Notes: generated by a model not told the origin, from the sequence alone. A DNA stretch of 35,299 bases from Segetibacter sp. (GCF_025963695.1 NZ_JAOQAH010000094.1:1-35299), one strand, 5' to 3'; positions 8,049 through 16,055 are shown, counted from the stretch's first letter. Made by a program: numbers and translations.

Positions 8049-8687
8049 ATGATTAATATCTTCTTGGTAGATGACCATCCTATTTTACTTGAAGGTATCA
8101 AAAGCATGCTGAATGGAATTTCTCATCTCAATATTACCGGTACCGCAAGGGATGCTAAAGAAACATTAGAAAAGTTGAATGATGGCGTAGCGGCTGACCT
8201 GATTTTACTTGACCTTAATCTACCAGGGGACGGTGGCATAGAGCTATGTAAACAATTACGCAAACTGGTCCCTTCTGTGAAACTTGCTTTTCTTACATCC
8301 AGTAATGATGGTTTTATTGTTTTAAAAGCGATTCAATCTGGTGCAAACGGGTATATTTTAAAAAGTGTTGAAATGGATGAAGTGGTTTATGCTATAAACA
8401 GAATAATGGCCGGACAATCTTTTATCAGCAAAGAAGCGAACCTTGCAATGATTTCAGCACTTCAAACGCTTCCGCCAACAGCAAAAGAAAAAGTAGCGTT
8501 GACAAGAAGAGAGAAAGAAATACTTCAACTTATTTTAGATGGTCTCACCAGCCAGGAAATGGCAGACAAACTCTTTCTTAGCACCCATACTATCGATAGC
8601 CACCGGAAGAACATGCTCCAGAAGTTCGGGGCGCACAATACGCACGCTCTAATTAAAATAGTTTCTAAAATGAAATTGTTAGAATAA
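8049..8687 (+). CDS. NarL/FixJ-family response regulator
   Basis: A 212-residue two-domain regulator, presumably the partner of the kinase just upstream. The receiver domain has the acidic pair Asp8/Asp9 (FLVDDH), phospho-acceptor Asp55 in LILLDLNLPG, and conserved Thr/Lys positions in AFLTSS and GYILKS. The C-terminal LuxR-type helix-turn-helix (about 150-212) contains LTRREKEILQLILDGLTSQE and LSTHTIDSHRKNMLQKFGA. Phosphorylation should promote dimerisation and DNA binding. The direct repeats at 5811 and 5874 in front of the operon are plausible targets. The gene converges with purD, with only 19 bp between them and no obvious terminator. Confidence 0.95.
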   Translation: MINIFLVDDHPILLEGIKSMLNGISHLNITGTARDAKETLEKLNDGVAADLILLDLNLPGDGGIELCKQLRKLVPSVKLAFLTSSNDGFIVLKAIQSGANGYILKSVEMDEVVYAINRIMAGQSFISKEANLAMISALQTLPPTAKEKVALTRREKEILQLILDGLTSQEMADKLFLSTHTIDSHRKNMLQKFGAHNTHALIKIVSKMKLLE

Positions 8688-8706
8688 GAAATAATTCATA
8701 CCCTTT

Positions 8707-9990
8707 CTAAAACTCGAACCCTATATCCTTCCTGTAATAAATGCCTTCGAAATCGATATCTTCTAATGCCTTCCTTGATTTCTCTACAGCGCTTTTTATA
8801 TCATGCCCAAAAGCAGTGACAGCTAATACCCGTCCTCCGTTTGTTACTACTAAATCATCTATATTTTTTGTTCCTGCATGAAAGACTAATACATCTTTAT
8901 CTTCGGGTTGCATATCCGGCAGACCTTTCATTTCAATACCCTTTTTATATTCTCCCGGGTAACCTCCACTTACTGCCACTATAGTTGCTACAGACCTTTC
9001 ATCAAATTCAATCTCCAGGTTGTTCAGTTGATTTATTTTAACGGCAACTAGCAATTCGAGTAAATCATTTTTTAACCTCGGCATTATCACCTCTGTTTCC
9101 GGGTCGCCTAGGCGGCAATTGTATTCAATAACATGCGGCTCACCATCTTTATTCATTAAACCGATAAAAATAAATCCATGGTATTCGAGTTTCTCGTCAC
9201 TTAACCCTTGCACCGTTGGCTTTATGATTCTTTCTTCTACCTTTTGCATGAATGCTTCGTGGGCAAAAGGCACAGGACTTACACAACCCATTCCGCCAGT
9301 ATTTAATCCTGTATCTCCCTCCCCTATCCTTTTATAATCTTTCGCATGCCCAATAACCTTGTATTGTTGGCCGTCGGTTAGCACAAATACACTCAATTCA
9401 ATCCCTTGCAAGAATTCTTCGATCACAACTTTCGAAGAAGCTTCACCAAACTGCTTTTTTATGATCATTTGTTCAAATGCATCTAAGGCCTCGTGATGTG
9501 TTTCACAAATAATTACCCCCTTGCCTGCAGCCAATCCATCAGCTTTTAAAACAACCGGCAGCGAATGGTTTGAAATGTACTTTTTACCGCTCTCATAGGT
9601 GGTCTCATCAAATTCGGCATAGGCTGCCGTGGGAATATTATGGCGCTGCATAAACTTCTTCGAAAAAGCCTTGCTTCCTTCAAGTTGTGCGGCGCCGGCA
9701 GAAGGGCCAATAACAGTTATAAGCTTAAGGTCATCGTGATTTTTAAAAAAATCGTATATGCCCTTTACCAATGGCTCTTCGGGTCCAACAATTACCATTT
9801 CAATAAACTCAGTCACACAAAGACTCCTGATTGCTTCAAAATCTGTAATTGACAGCGATACATTTTCTCCATACTGAGAAGTTCCTGCATTTCCTGGTGC
9901 CACTAGTAACCGGCTACATAATTTGCTTTGCCTTAATTTCCATGCTAAAGCATGTTCTCGTCCTCCTGAACCCAACACAAGTATATTCAT
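8707..9990 (-). CDS. purD: Phosphoribosylamine-glycine ligase (GAR synthetase)
   Basis: PurD joins glycine to 5-phosphoribosylamine using ATP, the second step of purine synthesis. The 427-residue length is standard. Visible landmarks are MNILVLGSGGREHALAWKL at the N-terminus (the N-domain, diagnostic for PurD), the ATP-grasp segment LPVVLKADGLAAGKGVIIC, GDTGLNTGGMGCVSPVPF, and the metal/ADP-binding EYNCRLGDPETEVIMPRL. It stands alone, not in a pur operon. Its 3' end faces the response-regulator gene. Upstream is a 340-bp gap that should hold its promoter and that of the divergent transporter gene. Confidence 0.98.
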   Translation of the reverse strand: MNILVLGSGGREHALAWKLRQSKLCSRLLVAPGNAGTSQYGENVSLSITDFEAIRSLCVTEFIEMVIVGPEEPLVKGIYDFFKNHDDLKLITVIGPSAGAAQLEGSKAFSKKFMQRHNIPTAAYAEFDETTYESGKKYISNHSLPVVLKADGLAAGKGVIICETHHEALDAFEQMIIKKQFGEASSKVVIEEFLQGIELSVFVLTDGQQYKVIGHAKDYKRIGEGDTGLNTGGMGCVSPVPFAHEAFMQKVEERIIKPTVQGLSDEKLEYHGFIFIGLMNKDGEPHVIEYNCRLGDPETEVIMPRLKNDLLELLVAVKINQLNNLEIEFDERSVATIVAVSGGYPGEYKKGIEMKGLPDMQPEDKDVLVFHAGTKNIDDLVVTNGGRVLAVTAFGHDIKSAVEKSRKALEDIDFEGIYYRKDIGFEF

Positions 9991-10330
9991 AACAAATAGC
10001 TTAATAAGCAGATAAAATATGCAGCGAAAGTAAAAACTATTTATAAATCAATTGCTACTGGTATAATTGTTACTAAACAAGTAATTGGAATTATCCCTAT
10101 TTTGAGAACTTTATTAAAAAAGAACATAGCTGAATATTAAAGCTAAAATGTAGATGCAGAAACATCTTATGCATAGGTTGAATAAAGCCAAATAATATAA
10201 CTATAAGTACAAGTGAGTGACACAACAAAAGATGCTATGAAAACGATACGATCGCTGCAAAAAAATTAAGGGATAAATATTACATAAAGCACCAATCAAA
10301 AAACAACAACCTCGAACAAAACAAGCAAGT
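9991..10330. other. Divergent intergenic region purD / POT transporter
   Basis: This 340-bp AT-rich region lies between divergently read genes and should hold both promoters. No exact TAnnTTTG box was found. It carries one well-conserved copy of the dispersed repeat (10205-10226). No gene was seen. Confidence 0.55.
10205..10226 (+). repeat. Dispersed repeat, copy 3
   Basis: AAGTACAAGTGAGTGACACA followed by AC. It belongs to the GAGTGACACAAC subfamily and lies about 105 bp upstream of the first peptide-transporter start. The flank GATGCTATGAAAA resembles that of copy 1. Confidence 0.75.
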
Positions 10331-12106
10331 ATGAATAGTAACGCCACTACAGAAGCAACTATAAAAAGCGGTCATCCAAAAGGATTGGGAGTTCTTTTTA
10401 CAACTGAAATGTGGGAACGCTTCAATTTCTATGGAATGAGGGCATTGCTTACCTTATTTCTTGCGAAAGCACTGCTTCTGGGAGAAGAACAAGCCTCGAT
10501 AATATATGGAGGGTTTTTAGGTTTGTCGTACCTGACGCCAATGTTAGGCGGTTATATCGCTGATAAATACCTGGGCAATCGTAACTGTATTCTTCTTGGT
10601 GGATTAACAATGGCCACAGGGCAGTTTTTGTTGTTTGGAAGTGCCTCTATATTTGGTTCGAACCTTGACCTTGCCAAAACAATTATGTGGCTGGCTTTAT
10701 TGGTGATCATTTTCGGCAATGGTTTTTTTAAGCCAAACATCTCTTCGATGGTTGGGCAACTATATCCCGAAAATGAGAAAAGCAAACTTGATTCTGCATT
10801 TACCATATTTTATATGGGTATAAATGTGGGTGCTTTGCTTGGTCAAACGATCTGCCCCTTACTGGGTGATGTAGAGACTACTACTGTTGTAAACGGAGTT
10901 GAGAAAACAGTACGAGATCTTACAGCTTTTAAATGGGGTTTTTTTGCAGCAGGGGTTGCAATGCTGATCGGTACAATTACTTTCTACATTTTAAAGAATA
11001 AATATGTAGTTACACCGCAGGGCGAGGCTATTGGAGGAAAACCGCGTGCCCATTTAAGGCAGGATGATGGTTTGGTGCAGGCGAAGTTTACTTCAAGGTC
11101 TGTAGCAATTCTGGTTGGTTTATTAATAGTGTTCTATTTTATATTTCAATATTTATCGTGGAATTCTGTTTCTATGCCTATGACTGGTTCTGGCATTGGC
11201 GGCTACTTTTCAGCGCTGTTAACCTCGCCGATAAAAACGTATATATACCCTTTTATTTATGCTTCGGGCTGCAGCCTGGCAATTTTTATACTTACGGATA
11301 AATCGCTGACGAAAGTAGAAACGCAGAGGATCTACGTACTATATATCGTAGCCTTCTTTGTCATCTTTTTTTGGGCGGCATTCGAACAGGCAGGTTCTTC
11401 GCTCACCTTCATTGCCGACAATCAAACTGATACGCGAATACTTGGCTGGAGAATGCCACCAAGCATGGTACAAAACTTCAATGGCTTCTTTGTAATCATT
11501 TTTGCACTTCCGTTCAGTGCACTATGGCTGTGGTTGCAGAAGAGAAATATGGAGCCTATCTCTACCGCTAAACAGGCCATCGGTCTCGCATTGATTGCGC
11601 TCGGTTACCTGATCATTGCCTTGCAGGTAAAAGACCTGGGAACACAAGGTAAAATAGGGGTCGTCTGGTTAATCTTATTGTACCTGCTTCATACCTGGGG
11701 TGAGCTTTGTTTATCTCCTATCGGATTATCACTTGTAGCCAAATTAGCCCCAAAAAGATTTGCATCGTTATTAATGGGCGTTTGGTTTTTAGGCAATGCG
11801 GCGGGTTATGCCCTTACAGGAACCCTCGGCGCACTGCTACCACCAACAGGCGATAAATATGCAGCCGCAGCAGAAAAAGGAATTAACCTGCAAGCCATCC
11901 TTGATAAAACCGGGCAAGCCACTGCAGAACAGATGGCCTTTCTTTCAGATAAAAAAATACCGACAACTTATCCCACATTTGCCGGATTTACTATCCACAA
12001 TCTTTTTGAGTTTTTTATGGTTTTCGTAATTCTTTGTGGCGTTGCGTCAGTAGTGTTATACGCAATAACACCCATATTAAAACGAATGATGAATGGGGTT
12101 AGGTAA
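10331..12106 (+). CDS. POT/PTR2-family peptide transporter (first copy)
   Basis: A proton-coupled oligopeptide transporter of the major facilitator superfamily, 591 residues, in the inner membrane. Family marks are the proton-coupling EMWERFNFYGMRALLTLFLA motif at about residues 26-45 (ExxERFxYY type) and GGYIADKYLGNR. The PTR2 signature region is GNGFFKPNISSMVGQLY followed by FYMGINVGALLG. The C-terminal half has GELCLSPIGLSLVAKLAP. There are 12-14 membrane segments. Compared with its 497-residue neighbour it has an extended loop near residues 178-200 and a C-terminal insertion around 510-550 before the last helix. It ends in a strong terminator. Substrate is probably di- or tripeptides; the exact range is unknown. 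Confidence 0.95.
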   Translation: MNSNATTEATIKSGHPKGLGVLFTTEMWERFNFYGMRALLTLFLAKALLLGEEQASIIYGGFLGLSYLTPMLGGYIADKYLGNRNCILLGGLTMATGQFLLFGSASIFGSNLDLAKTIMWLALLVIIFGNGFFKPNISSMVGQLYPENEKSKLDSAFTIFYMGINVGALLGQTICPLLGDVETTTVVNGVEKTVRDLTAFKWGFFAAGVAMLIGTITFYILKNKYVVTPQGEAIGGKPRAHLRQDDGLVQAKFTSRSVAILVGLLIVFYFIFQYLSWNSVSMPMTGSGIGGYFSALLTSPIKTYIYPFIYASGCSLAIFILTDKSLTKVETQRIYVLYIVAFFVIFFWAAFEQAGSSLTFIADNQTDTRILGWRMPPSMVQNFNGFFVIIFALPFSALWLWLQKRNMEPISTAKQAIGLALIALGYLIIALQVKDLGTQGKIGVVWLILLYLLHTWGELCLSPIGLSLVAKLAPKRFASLLMGVWFLGNAAGYALTGTLGALLPPTGDKYAAAAEKGINLQAILDKTGQATAEQMAFLSDKKIPTTYPTFAGFTIHNLFEFFMVFVILCGVASVVLYAITPILKRMMNGVR

Positions 12107-12123
12107 GCGTCAAAAAATATAAC

Positions 12124-12151
12124 AAGCTGTTCAATATTGAGCAGCTTTTTT
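12124..12151 (+). terminator. Rho-independent terminator after the first POT gene
   Basis: AAGCTGTTCAATATTGAGCAGCTT forms a near-perfect hairpin (12124-12147) and is followed directly by a T run. It lies 18 bp after the stop codon. Confidence 0.85.
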
Positions 12152-12192
12152 AATTGCATGCACAGTGGTAAATTTGATTACCATAAGTTTTT

Positions 12193-12595
12193 ATGTCAGA
12201 CGTAGCTTTTTTAGAAACCGTGAAATTAATGCCGCCTGATTACCAGCAGGAAGTGAAGAATTTTTATTGAGTTTGTATGGGAAAAGAAATTACAAAGAGA
12301 GCCAGTAACATCAACTAAAAGAAGTTTTATTTGGTTTGGGAAATCGCTATCAAACAACAATTAAAGAAACTTAAACCAGAATATTCTCTTGCTGAAACTG
12401 CTTCTTACGGCCTCGAAAACCACCTACTAATTCTACCTGTTTCACTTCCCTATATCACTCAATATTCATTACTGCCTCTAATTGATAAAGATCCTTTTGA
12501 TAGAATGATTGTTGCTACTGCGTTTTACGAGCGAATTACTTTAATATCAAAAAAATAAGCGGCTTAGTGCTTACCACATTTCCGTTACCTGGTAA
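12193..12595 (+). pseudogene. Decayed VapBC-type toxin-antitoxin (DUF2281-like antitoxin + PIN toxin)
   Basis: Remnants of two genes are fused by decay. ATG at 12193 opens MSDVAFLETVKLMPPDYQQE, like the N-terminus of DUF2281-type antitoxins. One extra T near 12261-12265 gives a stop at 12268. In the shifted frame the match continues as NFIEFVWEKKL and then TKRS. Around 12320-12335 the text jumps into the middle of a PIN toxin: VWEIAIKQQLKKL through DKDPFDRMIVATAFYERITLISK. The end of the antitoxin and the first third of the toxin, with its first catalytic Asp, are therefore missing. At the A7 run (12549-12555) another shift occurs; the proper toxin C-terminus NKRLSAYHISVTW then reads in a second frame to a stop at 12595. 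A non-functional relic is the simplest reading. Confidence 0.75.
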
Positions 12596-12622
12596 TAATT
12601 TCAGCTTCCATTAAAAAACACT

Positions 12623-14116
12623 ATGGATTTAACCGAACCTAAGACACCGGCAGTTCAGGCAAGTAGCGGACATCCTACACAACTGTACATCCTGTTTTTT
12701 GCAGAAATGTGGGAACGTTTTTCATTTTATGGGATGAAAGCTTTGCTGCTTGCCTATATGGTAACTCAACTAAAGTTTGATGAACCTAAAGGCTATGCGA
12801 TACTCGGCTCATATGCTGCTTTGGTGTATACTATGCCAATGTTTGGTGGCATGATGGCTGATCGGTTTTTGGGCAATAGAAAAGCTGTGTTGTTTGGGGG
12901 AATACTAATGAGTATCGGACACCTTGTGTTAGCGATCCCGCAAGGTTGGAGCTTCTTTTATGGAATGGCTTTCATTATTTGCGGCAATGGTTTTTTTAAA
13001 CCCAATATTTCCAGCCTGGTTGGAACTTTATATGCTGATAACGACCCTAAAAAAGACAGCGGTTTCTCGTTGTTTTATATGGGCATAAACATTGGTGCAG
13101 CTTTAGGAGGATTGCTATGCGGCTATGTTGGACAAAGAATTAACTGGCATTATGGGTTTGGGCTTGCGGGTATTTTTATGATTGTAGGCCTCATCGTTTT
13201 TTCAATTGGCAGTAAATCCTTAGGGGGCCGTGGTCTTCCGCCAAACCCCATTGCTTTAAAGAAACCTTTGTTTGCCGGCATCACTACCGAGGTTGCTATT
13301 TATCTTGCTACCCTTTGCCTCGTACCAGTTGTAGTAATATTGTTTAACCAGTACGAAATAATGGACGTTATCATGTTTGGCTTAGGCGCGGTAGCCATTG
13401 TTTACATCTTGTTTATTGCATTTCGCCTTGAAAAGACAGAACGACACAAATTGTTTTCCGCACTTATCCTCGTTATTTTTTCAACATTGTTTTGGGCTTT
13501 TTACGAACAGAATTCTGGTTCGTTAAACTTGTTCGCCATGAGAAATGTAGACATGCGTGTAGCAGGTGCTAACTTGCCGGCGCTATCAGTAAATAACTTT
13601 CTGCCCCCCGCCTGGGTTATTTTACTAAGCTTCTTTTTTGCCTGGTTATGGCCGGCGCTTAATAAAAAAAGAAGAGAACCTTCTACCCCCTTAAAATTTG
13701 CTTTTTCGTTTATTTTAATGGGTATCGGCTTTTATGTTTTTTATGCAGCCTGCGCTTTAAATTCAGATACAGGGTTAATCCCTTTATTTTCTTTTGCCGC
13801 CGGGTATTTTTTTATTATTTCCGGCGAGTTGTGCATCTCACCCATTGGCCTTTCAATGATTACAAAATTATCTCCTAAAAAGATGGTAGCGCTAATGATG
13901 GGGATTTGGTTTTTCGCAAGCGCAACCGGAGAGTTTCTTGCCGGAAAAATAGGATCGTTGATGAGCGTTCCGGAAGACGTAGTAAATAACCCTGTTCTTT
14001 CTCTTCCATACTATGCTACTATTTTAAACAAGATCGGCATGTACTCCATTGGGATTGGCGTTCTACTTATTTGTTTTGTTCCACTAATCAGGAAGTGGAT
14101 GAGCGACGTTAAATAA
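12623..14116 (+). CDS. POT/PTR2-family peptide transporter (second copy)
   Basis: A second proton-coupled peptide transporter, 497 residues, clearly paralogous to the one at 10331. It has EMWERFSFYGMKALLLAYMV near residues 30-49, GGMMADRFLGNRKAVLFGG, CGNGFFKPNISSLVGTLY, FYMGINIGAALGGLLCGYVG and, in the C-terminal half, GELCISPIGLSMITKLSPKK. It has about 12 membrane segments and lacks the extra loops of the first copy. Both share a Gly-His-Pro segment just before the first helix (SSGHPTQLY here, KSGHPKGLG in the first). A terminator separates the two genes, so they are probably transcribed separately. A hairpin terminator follows at 14138. Confidence 0.95.
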   Translation: MDLTEPKTPAVQASSGHPTQLYILFFAEMWERFSFYGMKALLLAYMVTQLKFDEPKGYAILGSYAALVYTMPMFGGMMADRFLGNRKAVLFGGILMSIGHLVLAIPQGWSFFYGMAFIICGNGFFKPNISSLVGTLYADNDPKKDSGFSLFYMGINIGAALGGLLCGYVGQRINWHYGFGLAGIFMIVGLIVFSIGSKSLGGRGLPPNPIALKKPLFAGITTEVAIYLATLCLVPVVVILFNQYEIMDVIMFGLGAVAIVYILFIAFRLEKTERHKLFSALILVIFSTLFWAFYEQNSGSLNLFAMRNVDMRVAGANLPALSVNNFLPPAWVILLSFFFAWLWPALNKKRREPSTPLKFAFSFILMGIGFYVFYAACALNSDTGLIPLFSFAAGYFFIISGELCISPIGLSMITKLSPKKMVALMMGIWFFASATGEFLAGKIGSLMSVPEDVVNNPVLSLPYYATILNKIGMYSIGIGVLLICFVPLIRKWMSDVK

Positions 14117-14137
14117 TTATGTGACTAACAGGCGTAA

Positions 14138-14185
14138 CAAAGATGAAGCATTGTTGCGACGCATTTCGTTCATCTTTTGATTTTT
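14138..14185 (+). terminator. Terminator hairpin with a repeat copy in its loop
   Basis: AAAGATGAA (14139-14147) pairs with TTCATCTTT (14169-14177), and T-rich sequence follows (TTGATTTTTTAATT). The 21-base loop is a copy of the dispersed repeat core and can form its own small stem (TGCG A CGCA). It follows the second POT gene by 21 bp. Confidence 0.65.
14148..14168 (-). repeat. Dispersed repeat, copy 4 (inside a terminator loop)
   Basis: On the minus strand it reads TGCGTCGCAACAATGC, one mismatch from TGCGACGCAAC, with the AATGC flank also seen in other copies. The GTACAAG half is absent. Confidence 0.5.
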
Positions 14186-14268
14186 TAATTCAGCAACTGC
14201 GTCAGCTTTTTACCTTCCTCAGATGTGGTAGAACCTTGAGCATTTTGCTGAATAAAGAGAAAAAAGCA

Positions 14269-14290
14269 GAAGCGTGCGACGCAACGAAAG
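14269..14290 (+). repeat. Dispersed repeat, copy 5
   Basis: GAAGCGTGCGACGCAACGAA carries the TGCGACGCAAC core; the GTACAAG half has diverged. The flank AAAGCTGAA also appears beside the copy at 33599. Confidence 0.65.
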
Positions 14291-14418
14291 CTGAAAGCTT
14301 GTAGAAAAGCCGGACACCAAAAAGAAACTCTACTGCTTCCAAGCCCACGCTTGTTAAATAAAGTTCAACACCGCCCGATGTTTTGATGGCAGTAAAAGTT
14401 TTCTAATTTCTAATTTAA

Positions 14419-14986
14419 ATGAGACTTTTTAGTTGTACTAATTGTAGCCAGCTACTCTATTTCGAAAACAGCCACTGTGAACAATGCGGGCTGTCGTTAG
14501 GATTTATCTCTGAGGAATTGACATTAATGACGATTATAAAAGAAGGAGACGATACCTACCGACTACACGGGAGAGATGACAAGACCCTTTACCGTTATTG
14601 CAAAAACCACCAAAGAACCGGAATGCACATTTTATAAGCGCTTATGCAAGCACTCACCCCTGTGAAGACTGGGCAGAAACATGGGCTCACTACCTACATT
14701 TAATAGATACCTTGCTTATTCATTTGGCCTAAGCGTGCACCCTCACGTTGCCCCAACGGCAGCCTACCTAAATACCGATATTAAAGTTGACCCCTACAAC
14801 CTGGCCAGCTGCGACAGTATCATAACCCAATGGCTTCCTCTTACCTTTGCCTTAAATAGTGTAAACAGAAGTACGGGGCTTCATGATCTGTACCCTTTTG
14901 TTATTCCCACGGCAGTTATAAACAAGCTGAAGTTTATACATAAAGCATGTACAAACGCTAAAAACACGATAGTTGACAGTCGTTAA
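14419..14986 (+). pseudogene. Broken zinc-binding metallopeptidase (COG4307 / DUF2248 type)
   Basis: The first 72 codons encode the family's N-terminal zinc ribbon, MRLFSCTNCSQLLYFENSHC and then EQCG, with Cys6, Cys9, Cys20 and Cys23, up to LYRYCKN. At about 14605-14630 the text jumps, in another frame, to the C-terminal part: FISAYASTHPCEDWAETWAH followed by YLHLIDTL. The central region that holds the HExxH catalytic motif is missing, roughly 150 residues by family length. A second frameshift near 14713 moves the rest into a third frame, where SFGLSVHP, WLPLTFALNSVNRSTGLHD and LYPFVIPTAVINKLKFIHKA complete the family C-terminus to 14986. The product cannot be functional. Family identity is from remembered conserved motifs. 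Confidence 0.8.
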
Positions 14987-14998
14987 CTTTAATTTTTT

Positions 14999-15454
14999 TT
15001 ATACAACCTTCCGATTTAAATACCCGGAATAGTCGGGCGCAACGGTCGAGATATTTTTATTCATTAATACAGAAGTCAAAACGAAATCAGCAGTTAATCG
15101 GTTACATGCAATAATGATGTTCCATGCAACAGCAACGCGCAGCAGGGCTTTTACATCACTATCGTGTGGCTGTGCTTCCATCGGGTCCCAAAAAAATATT
15201 ATCATGTCCAGTTTACCTTCTGCAATCATAGCGCCTAACTGCTGGTCGCCACCTAATGGGCCGCTTAGTAATTTGAAGACCGGGATTTCGAGGGCTTCTT
15301 CCAATAATCTACCCGTAGTACCTGTGGCTAACAACTGATGATGACCCAGTACTCTTTTATTATATTTTGCCCAATCAAGTAAATCTGCCTTTTTATTGTC
15401 GTGGGCAACAAGGGCTATTCGCTTTACTATGTTCATACTTCTTAAAGTGTTCAT
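14999..15454 (-). CDS. mgsA: Methylglyoxal synthase
   Basis: MgsA converts dihydroxyacetone phosphate to methylglyoxal and phosphate, a bypass of lower glycolysis used when sugar phosphates build up. The 151 residues match the family closely: ALVAHDNKKADLL, the phosphate-binding ATGTTGRLLEE, SGPLGGDQQLGAMIAEGKLD, and FFWDPMEAQPHDSDVKALLR with the catalytic Asp/His region. ADFVLTS and APDYSGYL are near the end. Start is ATG at 15454, or the internal ATG at 15436 (MNIVKRIALVAHD), which fits the family length better. A terminator-like hairpin lies only 26 bp upstream of the first ATG, so the promoter is either extremely close or the hairpin is in the mgsA leader. Confidence 0.95.
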   Translation of the reverse strand: MNTLRSMNIVKRIALVAHDNKKADLLDWAKYNKRVLGHHQLLATGTTGRLLEEALEIPVFKLLSGPLGGDQQLGAMIAEGKLDMIIFFWDPMEAQPHDSDVKALLRVAVAWNIIIACNRLTADFVLTSVLMNKNISTVAPDYSGYLNRKVV

Positions 15455-15755
15455 AAATGTTATTTGAGTTAGAAATAATAAAAATGCCTGCTATTTTCAA
15501 GGCAGGCATTTTATTTTTATTTATCCGTTCAAATTCAAAACTTCACCAAAAACTCATTCGTTTCAACCTAAAGCATACTTGTTTTTACTGTTCGCTTTAT
15601 TTTGAACAGCCTTATTAATGCTTTTACCTTAAAAGACAATTCTGTTAATGAATTATAATATTCTAAGCTATAGTTTCCTGCATATGTTGTGTACATAAAT
15701 TTTTTTTTAATAGTTATATAAATCCTTACTCAATAATTGGCTAATCCTGTAGCCG
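15455..15755. other. Non-coding gap upstream of mgsA
   Basis: These 301 AT-rich bases hold a strong hairpin (15481-15512) next to mgsA and nothing else I can read. It is where the missing part of the neighbouring oxidoreductase would lie, but no matching residues are recognisable in any frame. Confidence 0.5.
15481..15522. terminator. Bidirectional terminator-like hairpin upstream of mgsA
   Basis: AAAATGCCTGC (15481-15491) pairs exactly with GCAGGCATTTT (15502-15512) around a 10-base loop. T-rich sequence follows on both strands. On the minus strand it would end a transcript from the 16055 fragment before mgsA; alternatively it acts as an attenuator in the mgsA leader. Confidence 0.75.
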
Positions 15756-15772
15756 TCAGACTATCCTGACGG
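15753..15772. repeat. 7-bp hairpin at the end of the truncated oxidoreductase
   Basis: CCGTCAG-ACTATC-CTGACGG is a perfect 7-bp dyad. It contains the stop codon of the fragment at 15756 and sits exactly where homology to the oxidoreductase family ends, so it may mark an insertion or deletion joint. Confidence 0.5.
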
Positions 15773-16055
15773 ATTTTCCAGATTCAATTATTGGTTTTAC
15801 AAATTGGAGATGGCTGGCCGATACAAATACTAATTCTATGTCGGAGTCATTAATAATTAATTCTGCCTTATCTACGATTTCAGCCTGGGGATGGCTTTTT
15901 ATACTTGAAGATTTTCCGCTTAAGTAGATTTTTTTCCAAAAAAAACTTTCAACCTTATTTACTTCCGTTGTCCTAAAAAACTCCTCCGACATATTACAAC
16001 CGATGATGCCGGCACTTATAGTCTTTACCATACTTTTCTTTTTATTGGTTAACAA
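15756..16055 (-). pseudogene. Truncated Gfo/Idh/MocA-like oxidoreductase fragment
   Basis: A 99-codon frame whose body (from about residue 9, MVKTISAGIIG) resembles the first part of the NAD-binding domain of Gfo/Idh/MocA oxidoreductases. After the beta strand comes a helix, then KAELIINDSDIELVFVSASHLQFVKPIIESGK, corresponding to the family's 'ELINDPEIDLVVVSTPN..H' block. Full family members have about 330-380 residues, so over two thirds is missing. The Gly-rich loop is degraded (GIIGCNMSEE, lacking the usual later glycines), and the EKP motif expected right after SGKSV is replaced by a stop inside a hairpin. I read it as a relic; a small stand-alone protein is possible but less likely. Confidence 0.55.

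Larger units (their letters stand above)
14117..14418. other. Non-coding gap after the second POT gene
   Basis: These 302 bp contain a terminator hairpin (14138-14185) whose loop is a dispersed-repeat copy, and a further repeat copy at 14269-14290. No gene was seen. Confidence 0.6.

Noticed and set aside
14681..14986. A 101-codon frame starting MGSLPTFNRY that could be called a separate small gene.
   Set aside because: From SFGLSVHP onward it is the C-terminal end of the broken metallopeptidase; its first residues come from the wrong frame.
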